Positions 11,236-22,185 of a stretch of DNA of 64,000 nucleotides are shown in pieces. The stretch's first letter is position 1, and the number at the start of each line of letters is the position of its first letter. This DNA comes from Isoetes taiwanensis (Eukaryota > Streptophyta > Lycopodiopsida > Isoetales > Isoetaceae), in NCBI GenBank assembly GCA_021234155.1, contig JAJEKV010000177.1:716160-780159 (forward strand). Reading direction: 5' to 3'. The translations under genes were made by a program, and so were the position numbers. The notes below the pieces were generated by a model. It saw only the letters and a program-made list of their open reading frames with translations. It had not been told where the DNA came from and searched no databases.

Positions 11236-11984
11236 GGTGATCCTTGCTTGCTTTTGCAAATGATTGGACCCAATCCTCCCCGGGCTACCTCCAGAAGGCC
11301 TGCAGCATGCCCCCCTGCATTCTCCAGGCGGCCCGGAATGGATGAGCTATGGGACCATTTCTTGGAGTGGAGGTTGCGCCACGCCCCACCAAGGAGCTTA
11401 CAATGGAGTTGATCAACTTCATTCGAGCTTATTTGATTGTGGTCATGAGCCACCGATGGAAATTAATCTATCCTAATGTTATAGAAGACTTGCAATGAGG
11501 GGAATTCTTGAACCCTCCTTATCTCGACGAGATGCTACAAAGAATTGAGGCCTCTTTGTTTGCCGGATATTTAGCACACTCTCCTCGATGCATACATATC
11601 GAAGTTCATTCATGAAATTTCTAAGGGACAGATGTATGGCCTTATTAGGTGTACTACAACGAGTACAACGGTTTTGTGGAGTTGGGTCCGCTTCTTCTTC
11701 CGTGAGTATCATCCCGTGGAATTACTTTTCTAATGACTAGGTACCCCATATGGTGGGAAGAATCAGGCCGAGGAGGAGCGGAGCTCTTGACTCCTAACCC
11801 GTGATGCGGGGTTAGACCCTCGCAGCCAAGGGAAAGGGAAGGGGAAGGGGTTAGGAACCCGGGGAAGGTTACTAGGACATACATAGTTCATACTTCTCGG
11901 CCTCTATTGTGTTTGGAAGTTGGTATATGATACCGTGTTATTATGTTCTCTAAATATTCATGTATGTATGATAAACGGCACGCA

Positions 11985-12120
11985 CGTGTATACAACCCCC
12001 AAGATAAGGTCTATGATATTAGGTAATCGACACGCGTATACAACCCCCCCATCAAGTCTATGATACGGGTAATCGTATAATGTATACAACCCCCGCATAA
12101 GGTCTATACAACCCCATAAT
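11985..12120. repeat. ~56-bp tandem repeat GTATACAACCCC
   Basis: Units of GTATACAACCCCNCATAAGG plus TCTATGATAC repeat about three times. Half 2: 44365-44495, where the units are more regular. Confidence 0.8.
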
Positions 12121-12732
12121 AAAAAAATTCCAGCTTTACTAAAAATTTTCCCATTATAATGAAATTGTGCTTTTAAGTGCCCATTTTGTGTGCCATTGCC
12201 ATTACCTTCAGTCCTCTCCATCGCCTCTCTCTCTCTCCAACTCCTCGCAAGAGGCAATAAATGATGTCGGTGCTAAAGCTAAGAACCTAAGAAACTAAAA
12301 TTATCTAAAGAAAGCCTACGAAATAATTACCAAAAATCCCCTCTAAGTAAAAGCATGTTAGGTGTGCCTTAAAAAGTATCAAGTAGGAACCACAAAAGTA
12401 CCCGAAAAGATAGCCAACACCGGGTACTAGGTATCTGTGTAATATCTCAATAAAAGGTGCATTTTAGAATTGTTCTACTTATTTTAACCTCCAATAGTAT
12501 TATCTTTATCCTTAACTTTAAAAATTAGCATGTCTTTGACGTTTATTTTGGATTTTTAACTTAGTTTTAATGAAAAGAAAAATGAAAAAGTACTCAGCTT
12601 TGAAGTACCCAGTGTAGGTACCTTTGCAGGTTCCAAAAGTGGTACATCCTAACATGCTTTTACCTCCACCAGTGGTTTACATTACATAGAACATAGTGGT
12701 ACTAAAACCGTGATGATGTACATGTTTTTTGG

Positions 12733-12905
12733 GTTGCCCCTAGGGGGGCAAACCCTTGTTTATGTGGGTTTGTGGCATATCCTAAGTATATGCTAGAATA
12801 TACTAGGATATGCTGATGACTGCTCAAAACCCATTGTTGCCTGTAAATTGGCGGTCATCTGGGTTGTGGGTCGCTCACGTTTGAACTGCCTAACCGGCAA
12901 GATAG
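12733..12905. repeat. Hairpin-rich dispersed repeat, copy Y1 (half 1)
   Basis: It starts GGTTGCCCCTAGGGGGGCAA, followed by ACCC...GGGT and TATGC...GCATA inverted repeats, and ends near CTGCCTAACCGGC. A second, diverged copy in the same orientation lies at 18708-18870. Half 2 copies: 45073-45250 and 50913-51088. Confidence 0.75.
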
Positions 12906-12920
12906 AACAGAGCATCGGGC

Positions 12921-13252
12921 TATGGCAAAGAAAAGAAGGCCCACAAAAACAATGCCCTTTGCCGCGGCATAGCCGCATTGCTTAGGGTTTAGTCGGCTCG
13001 TGGTTTTATGGCACAGGAGGTACTCGGCTCAAAGAAATTGTTCTCGCCTACTTTGGAAGTCGAATATTTGAGAGGTACATGGCTTTTCATATGGCAAAGC
13101 AGGAGAAGGCCCACAAACAAATGCCCTTGCCCTCTGTGGCATAGCCGCATTGCTTAGAGTTTAGTCGGCCGGGTTTTATGGCACAGAGGTACTGGGCTCA
13201 AGAAATCGCTCGCCTACCTGAAGTCGAATATTTGAGAGGTACATGGCTTTTC
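12921..13252. repeat. 169-bp tandem duplication present only in half 1
   Basis: TATGGCAAAG starts at 12921 and again at 13090. Both units run to GAGGTACATGGCTTTTC. Half 2 has a single unit (about 45272-45441). Confidence 0.85.
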
Positions 13253-13740
13253 AAATCGTCTGCTAAAAATCTCAAAGTCGAATAGCTATTTAGATTGTGC
13301 AAGCCAAATACATTGAAAAAGTTCTGTTCGCCATCTCTAAAGTCGCATTTCTTGTTGTAAATAGCTCGATTGATAGTTTTGTTCCCAAATACCCAATACG
13401 TGTATGATTTCTTCTTCCAGCTCTTATCTTATGATGTTCTTAATGCTTTTGGAGAGGTTCTTGGCAAGACTAGACTATGATTTATCAGGATAATTCGTTG
13501 TTTTATTTCTCAGCCCAATTCATGGCTTAGCTCATAAAGTGTGCACGAAGATGAGAAAAATTGATGTATGAATTTTCAAGACTCTAGATCATATCAGTAA
13601 AATCAGAATCAGTAATGATTGAATATGAGTTATACACAGCAAAAGCTATGAATGTAAGCTCTATTAGATTCCCTACTAACGGGAAGCTCCTGGACATCTT
13701 ATTCCAGGAGATAAGGAGCTTGCTGAAAAGTTTTCACATT
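13253..13740. other. No gene assigned
   Basis: It includes a plus-strand open stretch (clean in half 2 at 45483-45668; FLSYDVLNAFGEVLGKTRL) that I do not recognise. It lies 3' of the DMC1 stop, so it may be 3' UTR or unrelated. Confidence 0.4.
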
Positions 13741-13750
13741 ACTAAAGGAT

Positions 13751-14447
13751 TTAATCTTTGACATCTGTTACACCACTTGCGGTGATATCCGAAAAGACGA
13801 TGTAGCAAATCAAGAAGTCAAAACTTTGTAATTCATCTAGAAGACACATGCAAGAAGAAATCCCGCTTAGGATATGGCTTCAGATTCGTAAGTTAGGAGC
13901 ATCTATGTTCTTGCAACTCCTGTTCCCCTTTTTCCTTTCAAACATCATTCTTATTGTTGATGCATGAGCAAGGACGGACCACCAAAGAGGCTTTTTGATC
14001 AGCCACAAATGTCCCACCACCGTGATCGGGTAATAACCGGAAACATATTCCATATTAGCTAAGAAAACGAAAGCTATGTAGGGGATATGAAGAAAGTTTA
14101 CCTTGATTTGTCATGAAGATCAAGCTACATTGAATTCTTCAAAGAATCTTGGTCAATCTTGAAAGCATTTGAGCTAGTTTTTGCTGTACATAGATGATAA
14201 TTTGAGGTTAGAAAGAGGCTTTCTTTCTAAAACCATACAAAAATCTGAGAATATATGCAGAATCTCTACCCGACGCTCGCTAGTTCACCACGCCCCTACA
14301 TAGATGATAATTTGAGGTTAGAAAGAGGCTTTCTTTCTCTAAAACCATACAAAAATCTGAGAATATATGCAATCTCTACTTGACATTCTCGCTAGTTTAC
14401 CACGTCCATGAAGTCTACTCCAAAAGGGCAAGAATTGAATCCATAAT
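13751..14447 (-). CDS. DMC1: DMC1-type recombinase, 3' exons (half 1)
   Basis: Same five-exon arrangement as 46640-45939: about 14447-14395, the duplicated short exon near 14290-14265, 14183-14102, 14036-13876 and 13798-13751. Several bases differ from half 2 and break frames, for example TTCAAAGAATC where half 2 has TTCAGCAATC (the KIAEE codons). Because half 2 reads through, these look like sequence errors and not decay. The ATATCCT intron start after GAAGCC is preserved here. Confidence 0.8.
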
Positions 14448-14504
14448 CTAACATATCATAGTACTTGTAAGTTTGGAGCTAATTAGGCAAAAAGAGTCGC
14501 TAAT

Positions 14505-15320
14505 CAATTTCAAGTTAATTATATTATCTCCCCTCAAAACAGAAGAGATGCTTTTATCCTCAGAAGATGAAGGCCGTGTTGGATGTCATGGAAGGTGGAT
14601 AGCTACATTTCGTAAAGCACGCGATACCGAAGACGATCTTGCCCCGAATTAGATGACTCAAATATTAGTTCATAGTGTTAAAGGACATTATGGCTAATAT
14701 GGTGGCGCAATGTAATTCCCAATTTAATGATTTTCTATGGACAAATTTCGGCCAAATGGATGTCAAACAATCAAGCCGTTGGAGAAGGATTTTTGTTGGG
14801 TTCAAAACACCCGATTTTCAAAAAAAGGAAAGATGGATGGTCTTTTATGAACCATTGCTTACCGCAACTTCCATGGTATCGAAATTTATGTATTTTTCCC
14901 CGCAATGTTCTATGCTTAAATGGTGCAATATGTCATCTTCATGTTTTCTTCAGAAACGAAGTTGCGTTGTTAGTTTTTAGCTAGTGAAACAAAATTGAGA
15001 TAGATATGAACCATTCTATATAATCGAACATTATTTACAAAGAAGATATGTATGGATTATTTTATGTTTTGACAATGTTGTCAAATGGAGAAAAGTATGT
15101 TTGTTGCAAGCTTAAGTATGTAGTCAGTTGTCGATTGCTTGCTGGAATGATGTTGAAGAAAAAAGTTGTCGATTGGACAAGTATTTAAATGCAAGCGTAC
15201 CAGAGTATGGACGATATTATAAAATCTTTTTTACACCTTTCACAATAAATTGTCTTCTATATCATTAGGGGCCCCGTGATGTATATTTTTCTATTATCTA
15301 AGATTAAGTCTATATAGAAT
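14505..15320. repeat. Dispersed repeat X1, left part (half 1)
   Basis: About 800 bp that recur as X2 at 18090-18707. Shared landmarks are TTATATTATCTC then AACAGAAGAGATGC, GATAGATATGAACCATTCTA, and GATTAAGTCTATATAGAAT at the end. X1 has about 270 bp (14720-14990) that X2 lacks. X1 is split by the LINE at 15321-17788 and resumes at 17796-17848. Half 2: 46700-47511 plus 50006-50062. Confidence 0.8.
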
Positions 15321-17788
15321 AGAATAGAATAGAATATGATTTTATCGCCCACGGAGATCAACCGCCTATGGGACCTAAGTACAAAGAGAGAGCAAAGAAG
15401 CGATACTACCGTGATTAAAAACCCCCCCTCAAGGGTTTCGGGAAAACCCTTAGTAGCAATAAGGATGCCGATATACCGCATGCTTATATACATAATCACA
15501 AGTACAAAACGAGGTTAATGTCTAACAAGGGGCATAACCGAAGTCCACAGATCCATTACCTCCCTGAGGTACGATCCCAACAAGCCTACAGAGGTCGCGG
15601 CTCGTGAGCTCATGCAAGGCCCGATGGGGCACAACTAACAGAGCATACCGAGCCCGTGATATGCTCGTACGCCGGGACAAAGCCCGGAGGGCGGACTTTC
15701 ATCCTCAATGGCGCTCGCTGACAAAGACCGACGCACTCGCCCTCACGCTGCCCCCGAATCCATCTCCCCGCCTCACGCGGAGGTGGTGTGCACCGTATAA
15801 TGGAAGCAATCACCATGCGCTTTTTCATGGGTAGATGGGTGCGCAGTAGTGGTGTGGGCCCCCGTGAGCATGGGATTAACTCGCCGCCGATAATTTGCCA
15901 CCTTGACATGTGACAGGGCCTCTCAGATCCCAAAGCTTGGCCATGAAGCAAGCATCCAAGTATCGCTTCAAGGCAGCGCTGCTTTTTCTGTGTATGCACC
16001 GGGTCCACATCCGTGGCGCCTCGCATTCCATAGCGAACCACTGGCTTGCTTGTCTTTCCAAAGAAGCTTTGAGTCGCCAAGGGCCCATCGCCACCGCCAA
16101 AGCAAGGTTGGGCAGCCGGCTTCATCCATAGCCACCACCTTCTAGAAGTAAATAAGGTGACGCTCCAAATGGCAGCCCTCTCAGAATGGAAGGAAGCCTG
16201 CCTCTTGGAGCAAAATCTGATATGGGACCGCGGATTTCACTCCCAGTGTCTTGAGCCAAGAAAAGCCTTCTCAGACCGCCTAGATCGCTCCAAGTGGTGA
16301 GGGATATCACCGCCCCCACACTTCGCCCCCATAGAGGAGGACCGGTTCAACCAAGGCCCCGAACAAGTGTGCCCGGTGACCCCATGCATATAGCTCGCCA
16401 GGATCAAGAGCCTGCATTGCATACGGGCTTTCCACCGCAGCGACTCGTAACCTGGATGGATGCATCCCAAAGGTGTGGTAGTAGAAAACTCAATGCCCAA
16501 ATACTTATAAGATCGAGCCACCTCCACTACCCGCCTCGTAAGTGAATGCGGGAAGACGCGGGTGCCGGATGATGGGACCAAGAAGACTTTGTCTTGGCCA
16601 AGTTAACTCTCATGTCGCTGAATTGGCGTAAAGTGTCCAAAGCATCCGTGTATGCTGCATGTCCTCCGGGTATATGCGAAAGCAGTGTCAACATCATCGC
16701 GATATATGAGTTGCCGGATTATGTGGTGCATCAACCGAGCGCCCCCGTGCTCAGCTAGCCATTCTTCTAGCTGGGTCAATGTACAAGCCAAGAGCGCCCG
16801 GATAGAGGGTAGCCCCGGGCGCACTCCAATGCTACTAACAACGGCCTCCCGACAAGCTGTGAGATGACCGAGCAAGCCTCAGATAGTTCAGATATAGCAT
16901 TCTCGCAAGTCGACGGGGGTCCCTAGCCGCCCTAATCGTCCCCACAACTTATCCCGGTGGCACTGTGGTCAAAAGCCTTTGCTAAATCCACAAAGCAATA
17001 GTACAGATTCTCAAGGCCGATTCCGCTATCCTCTATGAGTGTTCGCAGAGTGAAGATATGGTCAATAGTAGAATGCCGGGGCGAAGCTCCGCCAGCGGCG
17101 AGCCCCGCGATTCCATCCATCCGCCTAAAGTGTCAATCGCCAAGAATCCCGCAAGCAACTTGGCAAAGACGTAACCCACCATAATGGTACGATAGTTGGT
17201 CAATGTGGGGGTCCCCCGCTTTGTATATGGGCACAACTCTACCGTAGTCCAAAGGCGGGGGAAGCCTTCTTGCAATGCCCTGCTGAAGAGTGCCGTGAGA
17301 ACCGGCACCATTGGGGGCCCGCCCACTTGAGAAGCTCACCGTGATACCATCCAAATCACGCCTTCCAGCTAGCGAGGGCGCTGTGCCCATTATGACATCC
17401 CTTCGCAAGAATGACCAAGCTAGGCCTCGTCTCATGAGGGTACCGGGTGCCCTCGCTTTCCATTGGGTCATACATACCGCCGCAGTATCTCACCCATTGT
17501 TCGGTAATATTTCCTGGGTCAGGCAGCTTACTCAAGACCTTTCTCCGTATGGCCCTAGGGTGGCGGGCTAGAAGACCAAACATCTCATAATGAGTTCGCA
17601 AGGTAACCGGCTTTCTTTGGTCTTGAGGAAGGAGCGTATTGACGGACGGCCCATGGGCTAATGATGGGGGTCCAAAGACTTGGCGGAGCCATCGCTTTAG
17701 CCCCCGGCATTCGCCATCGAACCAGCTGATTGCGAAGGTGGTTGCAGCCCTCGTGGATCGCCGAGAGCGGCCCTCTCCCAAAGCATCA
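15321..17788 (-). mobile_element. 5'-truncated LINE retrotransposon (half 1)
   Basis: Minus-strand reverse-transcriptase shreds appear in order: an EN-RT linker (FDGECRGLKRWLRQ, LLARHPRA), NYRTIMVG, RHSTIDHIFTL, YYCFVDLAKAFD, the active-site box (read as YRDD here, YADD in half 2) and SYKYLGIEF. It is flanked by ATAGAAT duplications (15314-15320 and 17789-17795) and ends in a short AGAAT tandem that replaces a poly(A) tail. At about 2.5 kb it lacks ORF1 and the endonuclease. Frames are heavily broken. It sits in repeat X1. Confidence 0.88.
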
Positions 17789-17848
17789 ATAGAATCTAAC
17801 CTAGTTGTTTTGATGTCAATTCAAGGCTTAGAATTTGCAAATGAATGA

Positions 17849-18089
17849 AGACAACATGTTCAGATCAACCATTTCTTATTGAAGTTTATTTTAATGACTA
17901 GAATTGAAGCACATTCAAAAGAGTAAGCAATCAAACAATCATAATCTATTTAAATTTTTATACTTAAGGTCTATTCAAGACCCATGGTTAAGTCTAGTTA
18001 AGTTAATTTTTACCGCTAAGTTAACACTAACTGGACAATTGCCTTCACACTAAAGCTAGTTAAAAAAATCGACTAGATATACTACGAGA
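17849..18089. other. AT-rich spacer between X1 and X2
   Basis: No gene or repeat recognised. Half 2: 50063-50304. Confidence 0.5.
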
Positions 18090-18707
18090 GAAGCAGCTTC
18101 AAGTTAAATTATATTATCTCTCCTTCAAAACAGAAGAGATGCTTTTGTCTCAGAAGATGAAGGCCAGGTTGGATGTCATGGGAGGTGGATAGCTACATTT
18201 CAAAGAAAGCACTGCATACCAAAGACGACCTTGCTTGAATTAGATGAAAGTTCATAGTGTTCAAGGGACATTGTGGGTTAATATGGTGGCAAAATGATTC
18301 CTACCAAATGAAAAAAAAAAAAAAAATAGAGATAGATATGAACCATTCTATATAATCGAACATTATTTAAAAGAAGATATGTATGGATTCATTTTATGTT
18401 TTGACAATGTTGTCAAATGGAGAAAAGTATGTTTGTTGCAGGCTTAAGTATGTAGTCAGTTGTCGATTGTTTGCTCGGAATGATGTTGAAGAAAAGAGTT
18501 GTCGATTGACAAGTATTTAAATGCAAGCGCACTCGTAGTATGGACGATATTATAAAACTTTTTTTTTTACGCCTTTGATATCCGCTCGTGATACATTAGG
18601 CCCCAACATGTATATTTTTTCTATTATCTAAGATTAAGTCTATATAGAATCTAATGTAGTTGTTTTGATGTCAATTCAAGGCTTAGAGTTTGCAATGAAT
18701 GAAGAGG
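18090..18707. repeat. Dispersed repeat X2, LINE-free copy (half 1)
   Basis: Second copy of X. At the point where X1 holds the LINE, X2 reads straight through (TCTATATAGAATCTAATGTA), giving the empty site. Half 2: 50305-50903. Confidence 0.8.
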
Positions 18708-18870
18708 ATTGCCCCCTAGGGGGCAAACCCTTGTTATATGGGTTTTTGGCATATTCAAGGTATATGCTAGCATATGCCTAGAACATGTCAAAATCGCTTA
18801 AATCGGGCACTGCTGAAACGCTGCCCCTCAAGGTTTGCCTCATAATTCGAATCGCCTAACCGCTATGACA
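18708..18870. repeat. Hairpin-rich dispersed repeat, copy Y2 (half 1)
   Basis: It begins with the perfect 18-base palindrome TTGCCCCCTAGGGGGCAA, then AAACCC...GGGTTT and GGTATATGCTAGCATATGCC. Similarity to Y1 ends after about 170 bases at CTAACCG. It directly abuts the end of repeat X2. Confidence 0.75.
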
Positions 18871-19391
18871 ATTGTTTATCGATGGATCTACGCCAGAAAT
18901 CAAGGCCTACAAGAGGAGCCGACTTTTCTCCTACTACCGCGGCTTCAATACTTTTACCGGTAAAAGATCTTTTGAGGCATGATTCACCACGGCTCATGGT
19001 CGAGATGCAACCTTCCCTTTTGTTTGAATTTTTCTTGGTGCGCCTCGCTTCTAATTCACAGCTAGCCAAAGATTAGCTTCAAAGACCACCGCCTGCTATA
19101 AGGACCTATCCCCTTTTCTCATGACCAGGCTCCCTTTCTAGCCTCTACATTAGCACAGATTCAATTCTCATCTAGCATAGTTCGATCGCCATAGCCAGTG
19201 GTGCCCATGCAATTTGTTAGAAGAAGATGTAGAGGCAGAGCGCCATTTGGGTTCCTTGGATTGATCCGTTAGCGCCTAATTATCATTTGGGTCCCAAGCA
19301 TTTGCTACAAAAAGGTATTATCAGAAAGATTTGTGCAAAGATTGTGAGCCTAATATTCAGGATTAAAATTTTCTCTCAAAGTTGAAGAACA

Positions 19392-19883
19392 ATGAATATA
19401 TTTTGTAGTCTAGTGCTAGCATTTGTGATTGTAGTTGGGTTGTCGGGCTCAAGTGCAAGGGCCCTGCCGATGTGTCTCACATTTAGCAGCTCACGCAAAA
19501 CATTTTCAAATTGCTCTAGTCTGGCGAAACAAGAAGCAGAAATGGCTTATACTAGAACTGGGAACGAGATAGCTATAGAACCATAGATGTTTCCTAGGAA
19601 GCATCTTAAAAATACTTATGGATTTTTAGCCACAGTTTCTTGGGGGATTCTTCTCATCCTTGGAGCTATGTGTCCCCGTCCATTCAAAAGGTTTGATCCT
19701 GCTTGGTTTTACCTCCATAACCTTTTACAAGCTTCTGGTTACGTTCTAGGAATCACTGCTTGGGGCATAGGGCTTTATTGGGCATAAATCTGTTGGTCAT
19801 GGATACCACTCACATAGATATATTGGCATCACAATTATTATCTTTGCAACTCTCCAAGTTTTGGCCATGTTTCGACACATGTA
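19392..19883 (+). pseudogene. DOMON / cytochrome b561 family remnant (half 1)
   Basis: The reading opens with a signal-peptide-like MNIFCSLVLAFVIVVGLS and a DOMON start (LTFSSSRKTFSNCSSL). It jumps to AEMAYTRTGNE, hits TAG, and continues as the b561 membrane part: LKNTYGFLATVSWGILL, RFDPAWFYLHNLLQASGY, then after a +1 shift HSHRYIGITIIIFATLQV. Most of the DOMON domain (about 100 residues) and helix 5 are missing. The family places a haem-ligand His before the Gly of helix 2 (HG); here it is YG. Intact members are plasma-membrane ascorbate-linked electron carriers. This copy is dead. Confidence 0.8.
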
Positions 19884-20389
19884 AAAAAGGACTTGCATGC
19901 TACTTTGGTCCAAGAATATTGATCCCAGATGTTGTAATCTTTGGATTTTGGTTCCACCTAAAAACAAACAAGACCCAAAGACAAAAGAATGAAACAGAAC
20001 CCATGAAAACATTGGGCCACCGGTACAAACCCCTCGTAAGCAAAGACCTTATTTATTTTACTTTTTTAAGAATCAAATATATTAAGTGAAATGTAATGGT
20101 TACGTGTAAATATGATGTCAAGTTATATCATATGCCTATATAACTTGTGTTTATTTAGGAATAACCACCCTACTATCCCGCTAAACAATTACAAGCAAGA
20201 TAAAAATGTTTCATAGGCGGAGATGCCAACTCTACTTGTTCAAATGTTGCAAGATATTGCCGCGATCTTGTTTTTCGAGATGGCCACAAATTAGCCGAAT
20301 TATCAGATTCTTGAGAAAAACCCAACCCTCTCTCCATTTCTTCCATCCCTTTACACAAATTCAATACAATTTTCTTTTTATACTCCGCC

Positions 20390-20990
20390 ATGATGTTGGT
20401 AGATCTAACAAAATCTCCTTTTTTGACATAGGTGTTTTAGATACTTGCCATACTTTTATTCCGCATTGAATGGATTTTCAATCATCAATGAGCCCGCCAC
20501 ACATTGGACGATAGATGAGATATGGACCACCTGAGTTAACCCCTACTAGTTTGTGTAAAATTTGCCACAACAATGTAGATACTTTTGGCGACATGTTATT
20601 CTTCCAGACCTATTTCCATACCTGGATCGCCTAAGTTTCTTCTAAGTTATAATTGCCAACTTGAGGGCAAACAAATAAAGATATATGAGCAACAATCAAA
20701 TCGCAAAGTCTTTTGTCCCTTACTCTCAAATTAAACTCCCTTTTTCTTTTTCCCAAGAATGCTATATTCCATGAAAGTACCAATCCCCCCTCTGCACTCC
20801 ATCTATCCAGCATTCTCTTATCAACAATCGAGAACGACGACACACTTCCTCTATTCGCTTTCCACCACAAATACTATAAAGGCAGAGATCAAGTGCAATG
20901 CCTAATATCCAAATGGCAAAGATTTTTCACTGTCTCCCATGCTTTCACCAATCCTTTAAGAAATCGTGAGGCACCCACATAAGGAGTAAA
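20390..20990 (-). mobile_element. LINE fragment, zf-RVT region (half 1)
   Basis: The minus strand reads NMSPKVSTLLWQILHK and, after a frame break, a degraded Cys-x-x-Cys segment, the pattern of the reverse-transcriptase zinc-binding end of L1-type plant LINEs. An upstream open stretch (20631-20870, LRVRDKRLCDLIVAH) precedes it. This is a different family from the LINE in X1. Confidence 0.65.
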
Positions 20991-20999
20991 TCTGTAGAA

Positions 21000-21820
21000 G
21001 AGTGCTCAAGGTAAATCTACATTCCAAAAGGCTTTCCACGTGAAGAGCAATGGATCAATGACTGATCCTATTTTTTATCATTTTTCCATCAATGCACCCT
21101 CAAACACATATCAAGCACAAAACAAGCAATGCAATAAAGCAAAAAAAAAAATAAAAATAAAAAATTAACAGGATTTAATTCATGTATTGCTCATTGAAGC
21201 CACATATATGGTCTATTGTCCTCAATTCCCTCCAAAAAAGAGCTCGACAAATTCATGCGCGGCCATGTGTCAAGGGGCGATCATTACTATCGATCTCCAT
21301 CTCTTCTCATTCCATATAGAATACAACATCCTCCAATGCCGCAAAACAACCCGCATCCCGGCACGATTCAAGAACGGTTTATGTTCACAAAGTGCTTGAG
21401 ATTACTTCAAGTGCAACTTACACCATTCAATGACAAGTCCATAGGAGAAGGCATGGCATTTTGAAGTGCATTGTGCACGCTAGGACTAGGTGCAACAGGC
21501 CTATGTGGAGGGGACATAGATGGCTCATCATCCTATATCAATAATGCCATTTCCCACCAGCTGCCTCACACCTATCATCGCCATCTGGCTTGTCGTTAGC
21601 AAAGAAATTTAATATGCCCGCATATAATAGCCCCATTCTCCATATCACAAATTCCCATCATCATTCTCCATCTCTATTTTACGATTTCAAAACCGCAAAG
21701 CAAGGAAAACTAAACGTAAAAAATATCTCCAAAAACCTACAATAGCGGTCCCATCATTCCCAACTCATCCCTACCGCCATGGGGTAATCCATGGTATCAA
21801 TCTCTATGAAATCGTCCCGC
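21000..21820. other. No gene assigned
   Basis: It contains an A-rich tract near 21140 and minus-strand coding-like text around 21440-21540 (half 2: MSPPHRPVAPSPS near 53740) that I cannot place. Half 2: 53225-54075. Confidence 0.4.
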
Positions 21821-22185
21821 AAAAAGTGCAATTTTTGGGTGACTCGATCCATTCAAGAACGGCTCCTCACGTCATGACACGTAGACCTTTGGCGCTGAAT
21901 CGATCCTGGAATGGCCCAATTTTGACTTCTTTGATGTTTTTAACAAAAATTAAGTGCTACACTATATTTCTAAGCAAATTCTAAGCATTCTAACATCTTT
22001 TAGCACAAAAAATTGGGTCAATTATCCTTAGTTCAAGCGACTTGGTCCATTCGCGACAAAAGGGCTCATGTCATGGAGGCAGAGGCCTTTTGGCTGCTTT
22101 TCTGACCAGAGTTGACTTTTTTTTTTTTCACCATTAATTCTAGGAACATATATACATACAAGCTCAAAATTTTATTCAAAGATTC

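Noticed and set aside
10939-11476. Open frames across the CTTGATC array and just after it
   Set aside because: Frames in the array come from the repeat itself. The following stretch (WDHFLEWRLR) is suggestive but too short to assign.
13253-13500. LTR retrotransposon bounded by Y1 and Y2 as LTRs
   Set aside because: Y repeats are only about 170 bp, lack TG...CA ends, and no gag-pol lies between them.
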